Shown here in pieces: positions 41,635 through 50,464 of a stretch of 64,000 nucleotides of DNA (its first letter is position 1; each line of letters opens with the position of its first letter). A program made the position numbers and the translations under genes. The DNA is from RPQJ01 sp963823535. Lineage in GTDB: Bacteria; Pseudomonadota; Gammaproteobacteria; Steroidobacterales; Steroidobacteraceae. The notes beneath the pieces are model-generated. The model did no database searches. It was not told the origin of the DNA and saw nothing but the letters and a program-made list of their open reading frames with translations. Location of the stretch: assembly GCA_963823535.1 (NCBI GenBank), contig CAWGLZ010000006.1:930001-994000 (forward strand). The letters are read 5' to 3'.

Positions 41635-43011
41635 TCATGTCGGCAGCACCCGACCCGGATTGAGAATTCCCCGTGGGTCGAGCGCCGTCTTGAGGCGCCG
41701 CATCAATTCGAGTTCGGCATCGGTCCGTGACAGCCCGAGCCACGGCTGCTTCTCGAGCCCGATGCCGTGCTCGGCCGATACCGAGCCGCTGCGCGCGGCC
41801 AGCGGTTCGTACACGCAGCGTTCGATGCCGACCTTTGCGTCGCGACTGGCCGGGCCCGCCGCAATGATGTGCAGGTTGCCGTCCCCCAGGTGCCCGAACA
41901 CGAAGCGGCGGTAGGCCGGCCAGTCGCGCTCGAGGTGCGCGATGACCTCGCTCACGTAACTTTCCATTTCCGTCACCGGCAGGCTGACGTCGAACGCCAC
42001 GGGCATGCCGCAGCGAAACAGGGATTCGACGTCGTCACGCAGCGCCCACAGTGATTCGCGCTGCGCCTCCGAGGAGGAAATGACCGCGTCGGCCACGATG
42101 CCCTGCTCGATCGCCTCCCCCAATGCCTCCTCGAAGCGCGCCTGGTCGCGCGAGGCGTCGCCGCCCGATGCCTCGATCAGCACGTAGTAAGCGTAGTCCT
42201 GCCCGATCGGGGGCGAACCCTTTGCGGGCGGCGTCGTGACGAGCCGGTAGAATTCGTTCCACATCACCTCGAAGGCCGAGAGCCCACCGCCGAGGGCCGC
42301 GTCCATGTGCTTCAGCAGCTTCGTCACGTGCGAGAACTCCGTGCAGCCGACCATTGCGCTCTGCACGCTGCGCGGCGCCTCCCGCAGGCGCAGCACCAGC
42401 CGCGTGACGATGCCGAGCGTGCCCTCGCTGCCGATGAACAGCTGCTTCAGGTCGTAGGCGGCGTTGTTCTTGATCATGCGGTTCATGGAGGAAATCACGG
42501 TGCCGTCGGCCAGCACGGCCTCGAGCCCGAGCACTGACTCGCGCGTCATGCCGTAGCGGATCACGGAGTTGCCGCCTGCGTTGGTCGCAACCGTCGCGCC
42601 GATCTGCGCCGACCCACGTGCGCCAAAGTCCACCGGATACAGCAGGCCGTTTTGACCGGCCTCCTCCTGCACGACCTCGAGCGGCACGCCTGCCTCGCAG
42701 GTCATCGTCCGGTTGACCGGATCCACCGACTCGATGCGGCGCATGCGCTCGAGCGAGAGGCCGACCTCGCCCGGACCGGCGACGCAACCGCGCACGAGGC
42801 CGGTGAGGCCGCCCATGGCCACCACGGGCTGACCGGTCGCGTGGCAGGCGGCCAGCGCACGCGACACCTGATCGGTGCTCGAAGGACGCAGGATCGCGAG
42901 CGCCTGACAGGGGCTGTGATCGAGCCAGCCGACGGCACGCGCTCGTACGGCGTCGCCGGTGACGATGCCTTCGGACCCCAGGATCCCGGTCAGCTCGTGG
43001 AGCAGGTCCAT
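41635..43011 (-). CDS. FAD-binding 2-hydroxyacid oxidase/dehydrogenase (GlcD/D-LDH-like)
   Basis: A 458-residue flavoprotein of the PCMH/FAD_binding_4 family. The N-terminal FAD domain has VVAMGGLTGLVRG and GSAQIGATVATNAGGNSVIRYGM. The C-terminal domain has VFGHLGDGNLHI and SAEHGIGLEKQPW, the metal/substrate-binding motifs of GlcD, D-lactate and D-2-hydroxyglutarate dehydrogenases. It would oxidise a D-2-hydroxy acid, with electrons to quinone or cytochrome. GGGGGAA precedes the ATG. It lies 46 bp before the hydrolase gene. Confidence 0.88.
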   Translation of the reverse strand: MDLLHELTGILGSEGIVTGDAVRARAVGWLDHSPCQALAILRPSSTDQVSRALAACHATGQPVVAMGGLTGLVRGCVAGPGEVGLSLERMRRIESVDPVNRTMTCEAGVPLEVVQEEAGQNGLLYPVDFGARGSAQIGATVATNAGGNSVIRYGMTRESVLGLEAVLADGTVISSMNRMIKNNAAYDLKQLFIGSEGTLGIVTRLVLRLREAPRSVQSAMVGCTEFSHVTKLLKHMDAALGGGLSAFEVMWNEFYRLVTTPPAKGSPPIGQDYAYYVLIEASGGDASRDQARFEEALGEAIEQGIVADAVISSSEAQRESLWALRDDVESLFRCGMPVAFDVSLPVTEMESYVSEVIAHLERDWPAYRRFVFGHLGDGNLHIIAAGPASRDAKVGIERCVYEPLAARSGSVSAEHGIGLEKQPWLGLSRTDAELELMRRLKTALDPRGILNPGRVLPT

Positions 43012-43063
43012 GGCTCATTCCCCCGTTCAGTGCTTGTCGGCAGGCGCATCGTGAGGCGCCCGG

Positions 43064-44482
43064 TCACTGCCAGTCGTCGAGACCCGGGACGAGGCTCGCG
43101 ACGACCTCGTCGAACGCACCGACCAGCGACTCGACCTGTCCGGCCGTCGTCGCCGGCGACACCAGCATCATGTTGTGGAAGGGCGCGATCAGGCAACCTC
43201 GGTTGAGCAGGGCGAGGTGGATGGCGCGCTCCAGTGCGGGCGCATGGGCAGCCTCCGCCTCGGTGCCGTTGCGCAGCGGTCCCGGCGCGCAGATGAACTC
43301 GACGCGCGCGCCGACGCGCACGACGTGCCAGGGCAGCCGGTGGTGTGCGACGGCCGCCTGCAGCCCGGCCGCCAGCTGCCCCGCCAGTGACTCCATGTGC
43401 CCGTAGGCCTCGGGCGTCATGACGTGCTCCAGCGTGGCCCGCATGGCAGCCAGCGACAGTGCGTTGGCGGACAGCGTCGTTCCCATGCCCGAGTGGCCGG
43501 GCGGCATCTGCGAGCGTGCCGCGGTCAGTCGCCTTGCGACATCTTCCGAGAATCCCCAGACGCTCGCGGGCACGCCGCCGGCGATCGGCTTGCCGAGCAC
43601 GAAAAGATCGGGCTCCAGGCCGTGCGCCCGTGTGTAGCCACCGGGTCCCGTCGAGATCGTGTGGGTCTCGTCGATGAGCAGCAGCGTGCCGCTCTCGCGC
43701 GTGAGTCGGCGCAGCGCTGCGTGGAACCCGGGGTCGGGCAGGACCATGCAGGAGTTCGTCATCACCGGTTCGGCGATCACGCACGCGACGTCGTGCCGCG
43801 ACAGGGCCTGCCGCAGGGCGGCAACGTCGTTGAACTCGACGACTCGCGCGAGCTGCGTCAGGTCGGCGGCCTGGCCGAGCAGCCCGGGCCGGTTCGCCGG
43901 GCGACCGTCCACGAGGCGCACGAAGGTTTCGTCGACCGTGCCGTGATAGCAGCCGTTGAAGACGAGGACCTTCGGGCGATCGGTCACCGCGCGCGCGACC
44001 CGCAGGGCGAAACGGTTCGCATCCGTCGCCGTGGTCGCCACCTGCCAGTGCGGCAGGGCGAAGCGCTCGGTGAGGAGACGACCGACGGCGAGCGCATCCT
44101 CGGTCGGCAACATGTAGGTCAGTCCCCGGCCCGCCTGGCGCGTGATCGCCTCGGCGACGGGTGCCGGCGAGTGACCGAACATGGAGCCTGTGTCGCCGAG
44201 GCAGAAGTCCGCGTATTCGTTGCCGTCGATGTCGCGGAGCACGGCCCCCCGTGCCGATTCGACGAGGAAGGGGAACGGCATCGACCAGTCCCGCATCCAG
44301 TGCATCGGCACGCCTTCGTAGAAGCCGGCGATGCCGTGGCCGACCCGCTGCAGGGACCGGGGATGGCGGGCAACGTACTCGGCGCTCTCGGCCTCGAAGG
44401 CGGTGGCGATACGCGCCAGCGGGATGCCGCCGGCAGGGTCCGCGTGCATGGGCAGTTCCGTCGCGCGGTGAGGGACGACCAT
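43064..44482 (-). CDS. Class III (PLP-dependent) aminotransferase
   Basis: A 472-residue aminotransferase related to glutamate-1-semialdehyde aminomutase and other subgroup-II enzymes. Family marks are VFNGCYHGTVDETFV, LLLIDETHTISTGPGG (the Asp that holds the PLP ring) and LFVLGKPIAGGVPASVWG with the Schiff-base Lys. The ATG at 44449 (GACGGAAC upstream) may be the true start; 44482 adds 11 residues with no ribosome-binding site. It opens the unit with a D-hydroxyacid flavoprotein and a D-aminoacylase-like enzyme, hinting at catabolism of an unusual amino acid. Confidence 0.87.
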   Translation of the reverse strand: MVVPHRATELPMHADPAGGIPLARIATAFEAESAEYVARHPRSLQRVGHGIAGFYEGVPMHWMRDWSMPFPFLVESARGAVLRDIDGNEYADFCLGDTGSMFGHSPAPVAEAITRQAGRGLTYMLPTEDALAVGRLLTERFALPHWQVATTATDANRFALRVARAVTDRPKVLVFNGCYHGTVDETFVRLVDGRPANRPGLLGQAADLTQLARVVEFNDVAALRQALSRHDVACVIAEPVMTNSCMVLPDPGFHAALRRLTRESGTLLLIDETHTISTGPGGYTRAHGLEPDLFVLGKPIAGGVPASVWGFSEDVARRLTAARSQMPPGHSGMGTTLSANALSLAAMRATLEHVMTPEAYGHMESLAGQLAAGLQAAVAHHRLPWHVVRVGARVEFICAPGPLRNGTEAEAAHAPALERAIHLALLNRGCLIAPFHNMMLVSPATTAGQVESLVGAFDEVVASLVPGLDDWQ

Positions 44483-44528
44483 TCTAGGGCGCCGCGGCGG
44501 ACACGGCGACGGTCCTCGATGCGTGGAG

Positions 44529-44557
44529 TTGACGGTCCATCACGGCCCATGGATACT
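44529..44557 (+). promoter_or_regulatory. Likely promoter of the trp operon
   Basis: TTGACG (44529-44534), a 17-bp spacer, GATACT (44552-44557). Transcription would start only a few bases before the leader-peptide ATG, so the leader may be translated with almost no 5' untranslated region. No TrpR-type operator is visible. Confidence 0.5.
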
Positions 44558-44567
44558 GCACTGCGAC

Positions 44568-44621
44568 ATGAACGTGCGGCCGGACAACACGCTTTTCCGC
44601 TGGTGGTGGGGCCACTCCTGA
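44568..44621 (+). CDS. trpL: TrpL, trp operon leader peptide
   Basis: A 17-residue peptide, MNVRPDNTLFRWWWGHS, with three consecutive Trp codons (44601-44609). It ends 118 bases before trpE and is followed by an attenuator hairpin. Around its stop codon the sequence can fold (GGCCACTCC pairs with GGAGTGG-GCC), a plausible 1:2 pause stem. Ribosome stalling at the Trp codons when charged tRNA-Trp is scarce would prevent termination downstream. Confidence 0.85.
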   Translation: MNVRPDNTLFRWWWGHS

Positions 44622-44666
44622 GGAGTGGGCCCGGACGCGCACGTCTCGTTCGCAGAATTCCTGGGA

Positions 44667-44700
44667 CCCATCTCCGCGAGCCAACGGGGATGGGTTTTTT
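44667..44700 (+). terminator. trp attenuator (intrinsic terminator before trpE)
   Basis: CCCATCTCCG (44667-44676), an eight-base loop and CGGGGATGGG (44685-44694), one mismatch, then six T (44695-44700). It sits 39 bp before the trpE start, inside the transcribed leader, so it must act conditionally. Confidence 0.88.
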
Positions 44701-44739
44701 GTTTCACGTTCCCGGATCCTCGCGACTGAGGAACCGTCA

Positions 44740-46128
44740 GTGACGACCAGTCTGTTCGACATTTCAGCCGACCTCGACACGCCGGTGTCGGCCTACCTGA
44801 AGCTGAAGCCGTTCCGTCCGCGTTTCCTGCTCGAGAGCGTCGAGGGCGGCGAGCGGCTGGCGCGCTATTCGTTCATCGGTTTCGGGGACTGCCTCGAGTT
44901 CCGGCTCGATGCGTCGGGGCTGCGCCTGGGCGACGAGCGTCTGCCGCGTCCGGCGGACCAGGCCGGCCTGCTCGCGGTCCTGCGGAGAGCCCTGGCCGAG
45001 GCGCCGCGTCCCGAGAGTGCCGTCCCGGGCTTTCCGCTGCTCGGTGGACTGGTCGGTGTTGCAGGCTACGACCTCGTCCGCTTCTTCGAGCGGCTGCCGA
45101 CGCAGGCCCGCATCGACGACGACTGCCCGGAAGCCCACTACATCGCGCCGCGTTCGCTGCTGGTCTTCGACCACCTGACCCGTCGGGCCGCCCTGCTGCA
45201 CGCCGGCTCGGAACACGAGCGCCAGTCGCTGCGACGCGAGGTCATCCGCGCCCTGCGCGGCGGGCTGCCGGGGCCGGCCTGGCAGGCGAGCTTCAGTGCG
45301 CCGGAGGCCAGCCTGTCCGAGCAGGAGTACCTGCAGGGCGTGGCCCGCACCCAGGACTACATCGCGGCCGGCGACGTCTACCAGCTGGTGCTTTCCGTGC
45401 GTTTCGCGGGCCGCTGCGACCTCGATCCGTTCGAGACCTACCGGGCGCTGCGCCTGCTGAATCCCTCGCCCTACATGTACTACTGCGACCTCGGCGATCG
45501 CGTCGTGGTGGGTTCCTCGCCCGAGGCGCTCGTGAAGCTGAACGGCACCCGGGCGCAGATGCGCCCGATCGCCGGTACGCGTCCGCGGGGGGGCGACGCC
45601 GCGGAGGACGCGGCCCTCGAGGCCGAGTTGCTGGCCGACCCCAAGGAGAATTCCGAGCACGTCATGCTGGTCGACCTGGCCCGCAACGACCTCGGCCGGG
45701 TCGCGACCGCTGGATCGGTCCACGTGCAGCCGTATCGGTCGATCGAGCGCTACAGCCACGTCATGCACATCGTGAGCGGTGTGAACGGCACGCTCGCGCC
45801 GGGCAAGGACGCGTTCGACCTGTTCGCCGCGGCGTTCCCGGCCGGCACGCTCGTCGGTGCGCCGAAGGTGCGTGCGATGGAGATCATCGACGAACTGGAA
45901 CCCGTGCGCCGCGGATTCTATGGCGGGACGGTCGGCTATTTCGGCCACGGCGGCGACATGGACCAGGCCATCACGATCCGCACGATGGTGTTCCATGGCG
46001 ACACCTACAGCTACCAGGCCGGCGCCGGAATCGTCGCCGACAGCGTGGCGCTCAACGAGTACCGCGAGGTGCTCGCGAAGAGCGCCGTCATGAGGCGTGC
46101 GCTCGAGCTTGCCCGGGAGGGCCTGTGA
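44740..46128 (+). CDS. trpE: TrpE, anthranilate synthase component I
   Basis: A 462-residue chorismate-binding enzyme that makes anthranilate with TrpG. The N-terminal domain has the LLES-like feedback element FLLESVEGGERLARYSFIG, whose LLES binds inhibitory Trp. The catalytic half has PSPYMYY, IAGTRPRGG and the HVMLVDLARNDLGRV and FPAGTLVGAPKVRAMEIID blocks. The start is GTG with GAGGAA upstream. Slightly shorter than E. coli TrpE. Confidence 0.96.
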   Translation: MTTSLFDISADLDTPVSAYLKLKPFRPRFLLESVEGGERLARYSFIGFGDCLEFRLDASGLRLGDERLPRPADQAGLLAVLRRALAEAPRPESAVPGFPLLGGLVGVAGYDLVRFFERLPTQARIDDDCPEAHYIAPRSLLVFDHLTRRAALLHAGSEHERQSLRREVIRALRGGLPGPAWQASFSAPEASLSEQEYLQGVARTQDYIAAGDVYQLVLSVRFAGRCDLDPFETYRALRLLNPSPYMYYCDLGDRVVVGSSPEALVKLNGTRAQMRPIAGTRPRGGDAAEDAALEAELLADPKENSEHVMLVDLARNDLGRVATAGSVHVQPYRSIERYSHVMHIVSGVNGTLAPGKDAFDLFAAAFPAGTLVGAPKVRAMEIIDELEPVRRGFYGGTVGYFGHGGDMDQAITIRTMVFHGDTYSYQAGAGIVADSVALNEYREVLAKSAVMRRALELAREGL

Positions 46129-46724
46129 TGACCGCGCCGCGGCTGCTGCTGGTCGACAACTACGACAGCTTCACCTACAACCTGGTCCAGGCCTTCCTGG
46201 TGCTGGGTGCCGACGTGCTCGTGCACCGCAACGACGCCATCACGGTGGCCGATGCGAAGTCGCTGGCACCGACTCACCTGTGCATTTCCCCCGGCCCGGG
46301 CACGCCACGCGATGCGGGCGTGTCCCTCGAAATGATCTCCGCGTTTGCCGGTCAGATCCCGGTGCTCGGCGTGTGCCTCGGGCACCAGTCCATCGTCGAG
46401 GCGTTCGGCGGCGAGATCGTGCGGGCGGCCCGCCTGATGCACGGCAAGATCTCGCCGGTGCATCACGACGGTCGCGGCGTCTTCGCCGGGATGCCGCAAC
46501 CATTCGACGCGGGTCGCTACCACTCGCTGATCGCGCGCCCCGAATCGCTGCCTGCGGTGCTCGAGGTGACGGCACGCACGGCCGAAGGCGAGATCATGGG
46601 AGTGCGGCATGCCGATCTCGTCGTCGAGGGGGTGCAGTTCCATCCGGAGAGCGTGCTGACGCCGGAAGGACCGCGGCTGCTCGGCAACTTCCTGCAGTTC
46701 GCCGGCGGCCGGCGCTCCGCCTGA
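46128..46724 (+). CDS. trpG: TrpG, anthranilate synthase component II (glutamine amidotransferase)
   Basis: A 198-residue class I amidotransferase supplying ammonia to TrpE. It has LLVDNYDSFTYNLVQ at the N-terminus, the nucleophilic Cys in VLGVCLGHQS and the His-Glu pair in VQFHPESVLTPEG. Not fused to TrpD, unlike in E. coli. The ATG at 46128 shares a base with the trpE stop and has GGAGG upstream. Could also serve para-aminobenzoate synthesis, as related PabA proteins do. Confidence 0.95.
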   Translation: MTAPRLLLVDNYDSFTYNLVQAFLVLGADVLVHRNDAITVADAKSLAPTHLCISPGPGTPRDAGVSLEMISAFAGQIPVLGVCLGHQSIVEAFGGEIVRAARLMHGKISPVHHDGRGVFAGMPQPFDAGRYHSLIARPESLPAVLEVTARTAEGEIMGVRHADLVVEGVQFHPESVLTPEGPRLLGNFLQFAGGRRSA

Positions 46725-46733
46725 GACAGCGTG

Positions 46734-47765
46734 ATGAGCACACTGCGGGAGACCCTCGAGAAACTGCTGGAGCGGCGTGACCTGAGCGAGGCCGAGGCGG
46801 GCCGCCTGCTGGTCGAACTGACCGATTCCACGGTCGCGCCCGCGATGGCGGGCGCCCTGCTCGCGGCATTGCGCTCGAAAGGCATTACCCCCGATGAAGT
46901 CCGCGGGTTCGCCGCTGCGATGCGCGGGCTGGCCCGACGGCCCGACCTGCCGCCCGGTCCCCCGGCGATCGACATCGTGGGCACCGGCGGCGACGCGTCG
47001 GGCAGCTTCAACCTGTCGACCGGGTCCGCGCTCCTCGTTGCGGCGATGGGCGTACGCGTGGTGAAGCACGGCAATCGTTCCGTCTCGAGCCGCTCCGGCA
47101 GCGCCGACTTGCTCGAGGCCCTCGGGCTCCCGCTGCCGCTCGACGAGCGCGCCGCGGGCGAATGCCTCGCGGCGACGGGATTCACGTTTCTCTTCGCGCC
47201 GCACTACCACCCGGCCATGAAGGAAATTGCGCCCGTGAGACGAGCGCTCGGGGTGCGCACCGTGTTCAACCTGCTCGGGCCGCTCACCAACCCGGCGGAG
47301 CCGCCGTTCAGCCTGATCGGCGCCTACAGTGCCGGGTCCGCGAAGCTGATGGCCGAGACCCTGGCCGGCATGCCGGTCGAGCGCGTCTTCGTCATCCACG
47401 GCGAACCGGGATGGGACGAGGCCACGCCGGTGGGCCCGTACGAGCTCTACGACGTGCGGCCGGGACGGGTGACCCGTGAAGTCCGGGACGCCCGCGACGT
47501 CGGCCTGCGGCGCTGCAGCCCGGCCGACCTGGCCGGCGGCGATGCCGCGCACAACGCGCGGGAACTGCGCGCGGTCTTCGCCGGGCAGGATCGCGGCGCC
47601 CACCGCGACGCCCTAGTGCTCAATGCCGCGCTCGCGCTCGAGGTCACGGGCGCCGTGCCCTCGGCCGCGGCAGGCGTCGCGGCGGCCGCCGCCGCGATCG
47701 ACCGCGGCGATGCCGCAGGCCTGCTCGAGCGCCTGGCGGTATTTGGCCGAACGGCGGCCCGCTAG
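46734..47765 (+). CDS. trpD: TrpD, anthranilate phosphoribosyltransferase
   Basis: A 343-residue enzyme joining anthranilate to PRPP. The PRPP-binding DIVGTGGDASGSFNLST lies near residue 80 and KHGNRSVSSRSGSADLLEALG near 105, both family signatures. GVRTVFNLLGPLTNPA follows. A GTG one codon upstream (46731) is possible. It ends 3 bases before trpC. Confidence 0.96.
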   Translation: MSTLRETLEKLLERRDLSEAEAGRLLVELTDSTVAPAMAGALLAALRSKGITPDEVRGFAAAMRGLARRPDLPPGPPAIDIVGTGGDASGSFNLSTGSALLVAAMGVRVVKHGNRSVSSRSGSADLLEALGLPLPLDERAAGECLAATGFTFLFAPHYHPAMKEIAPVRRALGVRTVFNLLGPLTNPAEPPFSLIGAYSAGSAKLMAETLAGMPVERVFVIHGEPGWDEATPVGPYELYDVRPGRVTREVRDARDVGLRRCSPADLAGGDAAHNARELRAVFAGQDRGAHRDALVLNAALALEVTGAVPSAAAGVAAAAAAIDRGDAAGLLERLAVFGRTAAR

Positions 47766-47768
47766 CGC

Positions 47769-48593
47769 ATGGGATTGCTGGCCGACATGCTTCGCTCGAG
47801 CCGGCAGCGCGTGGCCGAGGCGCGCGAGCGGGTGCCGGAGGCGGCGCTGCGGGCGGCGGTGCTGGGCCTGCCGCCGCCACCGCGGCTCATACTCGATCAC
47901 CACGGTTTCGACATCATCGCGGAGATGAAGCTGCGTTCCCCTTCGCTCGGGGACCTCTCGGTGGCGACGGTGGACCCGGTGCGTCGCCTGGAGGGATATG
48001 CCGAAGGCGGCGCGGCGGTCTGCTCGATCCTGACCGAGCCGGAGCGTTTCGGTGGCGACCTGGAGCACCTGCGCCTCGCCGCCGACGCGCTGCAGGCCTG
48101 GGGTGTGCCGGCGATGCGCAAGGACTTCCTCGTGGACCCGTACCAGGTCCTCGAGGCCCGGGCCTGGGGCGCCTCGGGCGTGTTGCTGATCGTCCGCATG
48201 GTTCCGCGGGAGCAACTGGTCGCCCTGCTCGATTGTGCCGCGGAGCAGGGGCTGTTCGTGCTCCTCGAGGCGTTCGACGCCGACGATCTCGCGCTGGCGG
48301 GCGAGATCGCGCGTGAGCGCGCCGGGCGCGACGAACAGGTGCTGATGGGGCTCAACTGCCGCGACCTCGAGACGCTGGAAATCGACTTCAGCCGCTTCGC
48401 CACGCTGCGCGGGCGCCTGCCGCTCGAGTGGCCTGCCGTCGCGGAGAGCGGCGTGCAGTCACCCGAGGATGCCGCGCGCGTCGCGGAACTCGGCTATCGC
48501 CTCGCGCTGGTCGGCACGAGCCTGATGCGCCGGCCGGACCCTGCGCGGGCCGTCCGCGAACTGCTGGAGGCGGGCCGCCGGGCCCTCCCGTAG
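47769..48593 (+). CDS. trpC: TrpC, indole-3-glycerol-phosphate synthase
   Basis: A 274-residue TIM-barrel enzyme. Catalytic residues are retained: Glu and first Lys in IIAEMKLRSPSLG, second Lys in MRKDFLVDPYQV, the Glu in FVLLEAFD, Asn in GLNCRDLETL and Glu-Ser in AESGVQSPEDA. The phosphate loop differs from the common EIKxASPSxG: Ala is Arg (KLRSPS) and the residue before Gly is Leu. Not fused to TrpF. Position in an intact trp operon leaves little doubt about its role. Confidence 0.92.
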   Translation: MGLLADMLRSSRQRVAEARERVPEAALRAAVLGLPPPPRLILDHHGFDIIAEMKLRSPSLGDLSVATVDPVRRLEGYAEGGAAVCSILTEPERFGGDLEHLRLAADALQAWGVPAMRKDFLVDPYQVLEARAWGASGVLLIVRMVPREQLVALLDCAAEQGLFVLLEAFDADDLALAGEIARERAGRDEQVLMGLNCRDLETLEIDFSRFATLRGRLPLEWPAVAESGVQSPEDAARVAELGYRLALVGTSLMRRPDPARAVRELLEAGRRALP

Positions 48594-48599
48594 ACCGGC

Positions 48600-49223
48600 A
48601 TGGAAGCGCTCTGGATCAAGATCTGCGGCCTGCGAACCCCGGAAGCGATTGCTGCGGCAGCCGAGGCCGGTGCCGATGCGGTCGGCTTCGTGTTCCACGC
48701 CGCCTCGCCGCGCAACGTCTCGATCGAGCAGGCGCGCGCCTTGCAGCGTGCCGTGCCGACAGGCGTGGAGCGCGTGGCTGTGTTCCTGCACCCTTCGCAG
48801 GCACTCGTCGACGAAGTGCTCGCGGCCGTCGAGCCGGACTGGCTGCAGACGGATGCGTCCGACCTCGTCGGGCTGCGCCTTCCGTCCGGGCAGCGCGTGC
48901 TGCCGGTCCTGCGCACCGGGGCCGGGTCGCCGGCCGCGGTGCCCACCCGCTGCCTGCTCGAAAGCGGACGGAGCGGCGCGGGCGAGCGTGCGGACTGGAG
49001 CGAGGCCGCACGTCTCGCGCGCCTGACCGAGGTCGTGCTCGCCGGGGGACTGGATCCGCGCAACGTCGGTGATGCGCTGCACGCGGTGCGCCCCTTCGGC
49101 GTGGACGTCAGCTCCGGCGTCGAGCGCGAACGCGGCGTGAAGGACGAGGACCGCATCCGGGAATTCATCCGGGCTGCCCGCGCCGCGGAGCGTGCCCTGT
49201 GTGCTGAGGAGAGTCGTTCATGA
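48600..49223 (+). CDS. trpF: TrpF, phosphoribosylanthranilate isomerase
   Basis: A 207-residue TIM-barrel isomerase. KICGLRTPEAIAAAAEAGADA carries the catalytic Cys, and VDVSSGVERERGVKD near the C-terminus is the phosphate-binding motif with the general-acid Asp. Starts 6 bases after trpC and overlaps trpB by four bases. Confidence 0.95.
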   Translation: MEALWIKICGLRTPEAIAAAAEAGADAVGFVFHAASPRNVSIEQARALQRAVPTGVERVAVFLHPSQALVDEVLAAVEPDWLQTDASDLVGLRLPSGQRVLPVLRTGAGSPAAVPTRCLLESGRSGAGERADWSEAARLARLTEVVLAGGLDPRNVGDALHAVRPFGVDVSSGVERERGVKDEDRIREFIRAARAAERALCAEESRS

Positions 49224-50464
49224 GGACCGAGGCCCTGGAAATCGATCGCAAGGCGTTGCTGGCCCAGGTGCTGGGCGGCGCGTTCCCCGACGAACGCGGT
49301 CGCTACGGGCCGTTCGGCGGCCGCTACGTGCCGGAGACGCTGGTGCCGGCCCTGGATCGCCTGGAGCAGGGCACGCGCAGCCACCTCGCCGACGCCGGGT
49401 TTCGCGCAGAGCTCGAGTCGGAACTGCGGACCTGGGTGGGACGTCCGACGCCGCTGACGTTCGCACGGGCGCTGTCGCGGCGCTGGGGTGCCGAGGTGTG
49501 GCTGAAGCGCGAGGACCTGGCTCACACGGGCGCACACAAGATCAACAACGCCATCGGGCAGGCGCTGCTCGCCAGGCGCCTCGGAGCGAAGCGCGTCGTC
49601 GCCGAAACGGGTGCCGGCCAGCATGGGGTTGCCTCGGCCGCCGCCTGCGCGCGCCTCGGCATGCCCTGCGTCGTGTACATGGGCGCCATCGACATGGAGC
49701 GGCAGGCGCCGAACGTGGGCCGCATGAAGCTGCTGGGTGCGGAAGTGGTGCCGGTCACCGGTGGGGACCAGACGCTGCGGGCCGCGATCGATGAGGCACT
49801 GCGCGACTGGGTCTCCGATCCGGACGGCACCTACTATCTGCTGGGGTCGGCGGTCGGGCCTCACCCGTATCCGTACCTCGTGCGCGAGTTCCAGTCGGTG
49901 ATCGGCGTCGAGGCGCGCGCCCAGATGCTCGAGCAGGCGGGGGCGCTGCCGGACGTCGCCGTCGCCTGCGTGGGCGGCGGTTCGAACGCCATCGGCCTGT
50001 TCCATCCGTTCGTCCGCGACCTCGACGTGAAGCTCCTCGGCCTCGAGGCCGGCGGCACCGGTACGGGCCTCGGCCAGAACGCGGCGTCGCTCGCCTACGG
50101 TACGCCGGGCGTCCTGCAGGGCTGCTATTCCCTGCTGCTGCAGGACGAGCACGGCCAGATCCAGGAAACGCATTCGGTCTCCGCGGGCCTCGACTACCCG
50201 GGCGTCGGACCCGAGCACGCGCTGCTCGCGAGCATCGGTCGGGTCAGCTACGAAGCCGCCGGGGACGACGAGTCGCTCGAGGCGCTCGCGGAATGCTGCC
50301 GCTGCGAGGGCATCCTGCCGGCGATCGAAAGCGCGCACGCTTTCGCCGGCGCCCGGCGCTACGCGAAGTCGAACCCGGGCAGCCGCATCCTCATCGGCCT
50401 GTCGGGCCGTGGCGACAAGGACATGCCCACCTTGCAGCGCACGCTGCTCAAGGGAGCGCAGTGA
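49220..50464 (+). CDS. trpB: TrpB, tryptophan synthase beta chain
   Basis: A 414-residue PLP enzyme that condenses indole with serine. The PLP Lys is in TGAHKINNAIGQ, the catalytic Glu region in AETGAGQHGVA, and the glycine-rich phosphate loop in CVGGGSNAIG. GRYGPFGGRYVPETLVPAL opens the conserved domain, as in classical TrpB1. Overlaps trpF (ATGA) and trpA by one base. Confidence 0.97.
   Translation: MRTEALEIDRKALLAQVLGGAFPDERGRYGPFGGRYVPETLVPALDRLEQGTRSHLADAGFRAELESELRTWVGRPTPLTFARALSRRWGAEVWLKREDLAHTGAHKINNAIGQALLARRLGAKRVVAETGAGQHGVASAAACARLGMPCVVYMGAIDMERQAPNVGRMKLLGAEVVPVTGGDQTLRAAIDEALRDWVSDPDGTYYLLGSAVGPHPYPYLVREFQSVIGVEARAQMLEQAGALPDVAVACVGGGSNAIGLFHPFVRDLDVKLLGLEAGGTGTGLGQNAASLAYGTPGVLQGCYSLLLQDEHGQIQETHSVSAGLDYPGVGPEHALLASIGRVSYEAAGDDESLEALAECCRCEGILPAIESAHAFAGARRYAKSNPGSRILIGLSGRGDKDMPTLQRTLLKGAQ

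Noticed and set aside
44483..44739. TrpR operator before trpE
   Set aside because: No palindrome resembling CTAG-containing TrpR sites was seen; control appears to be by attenuation.
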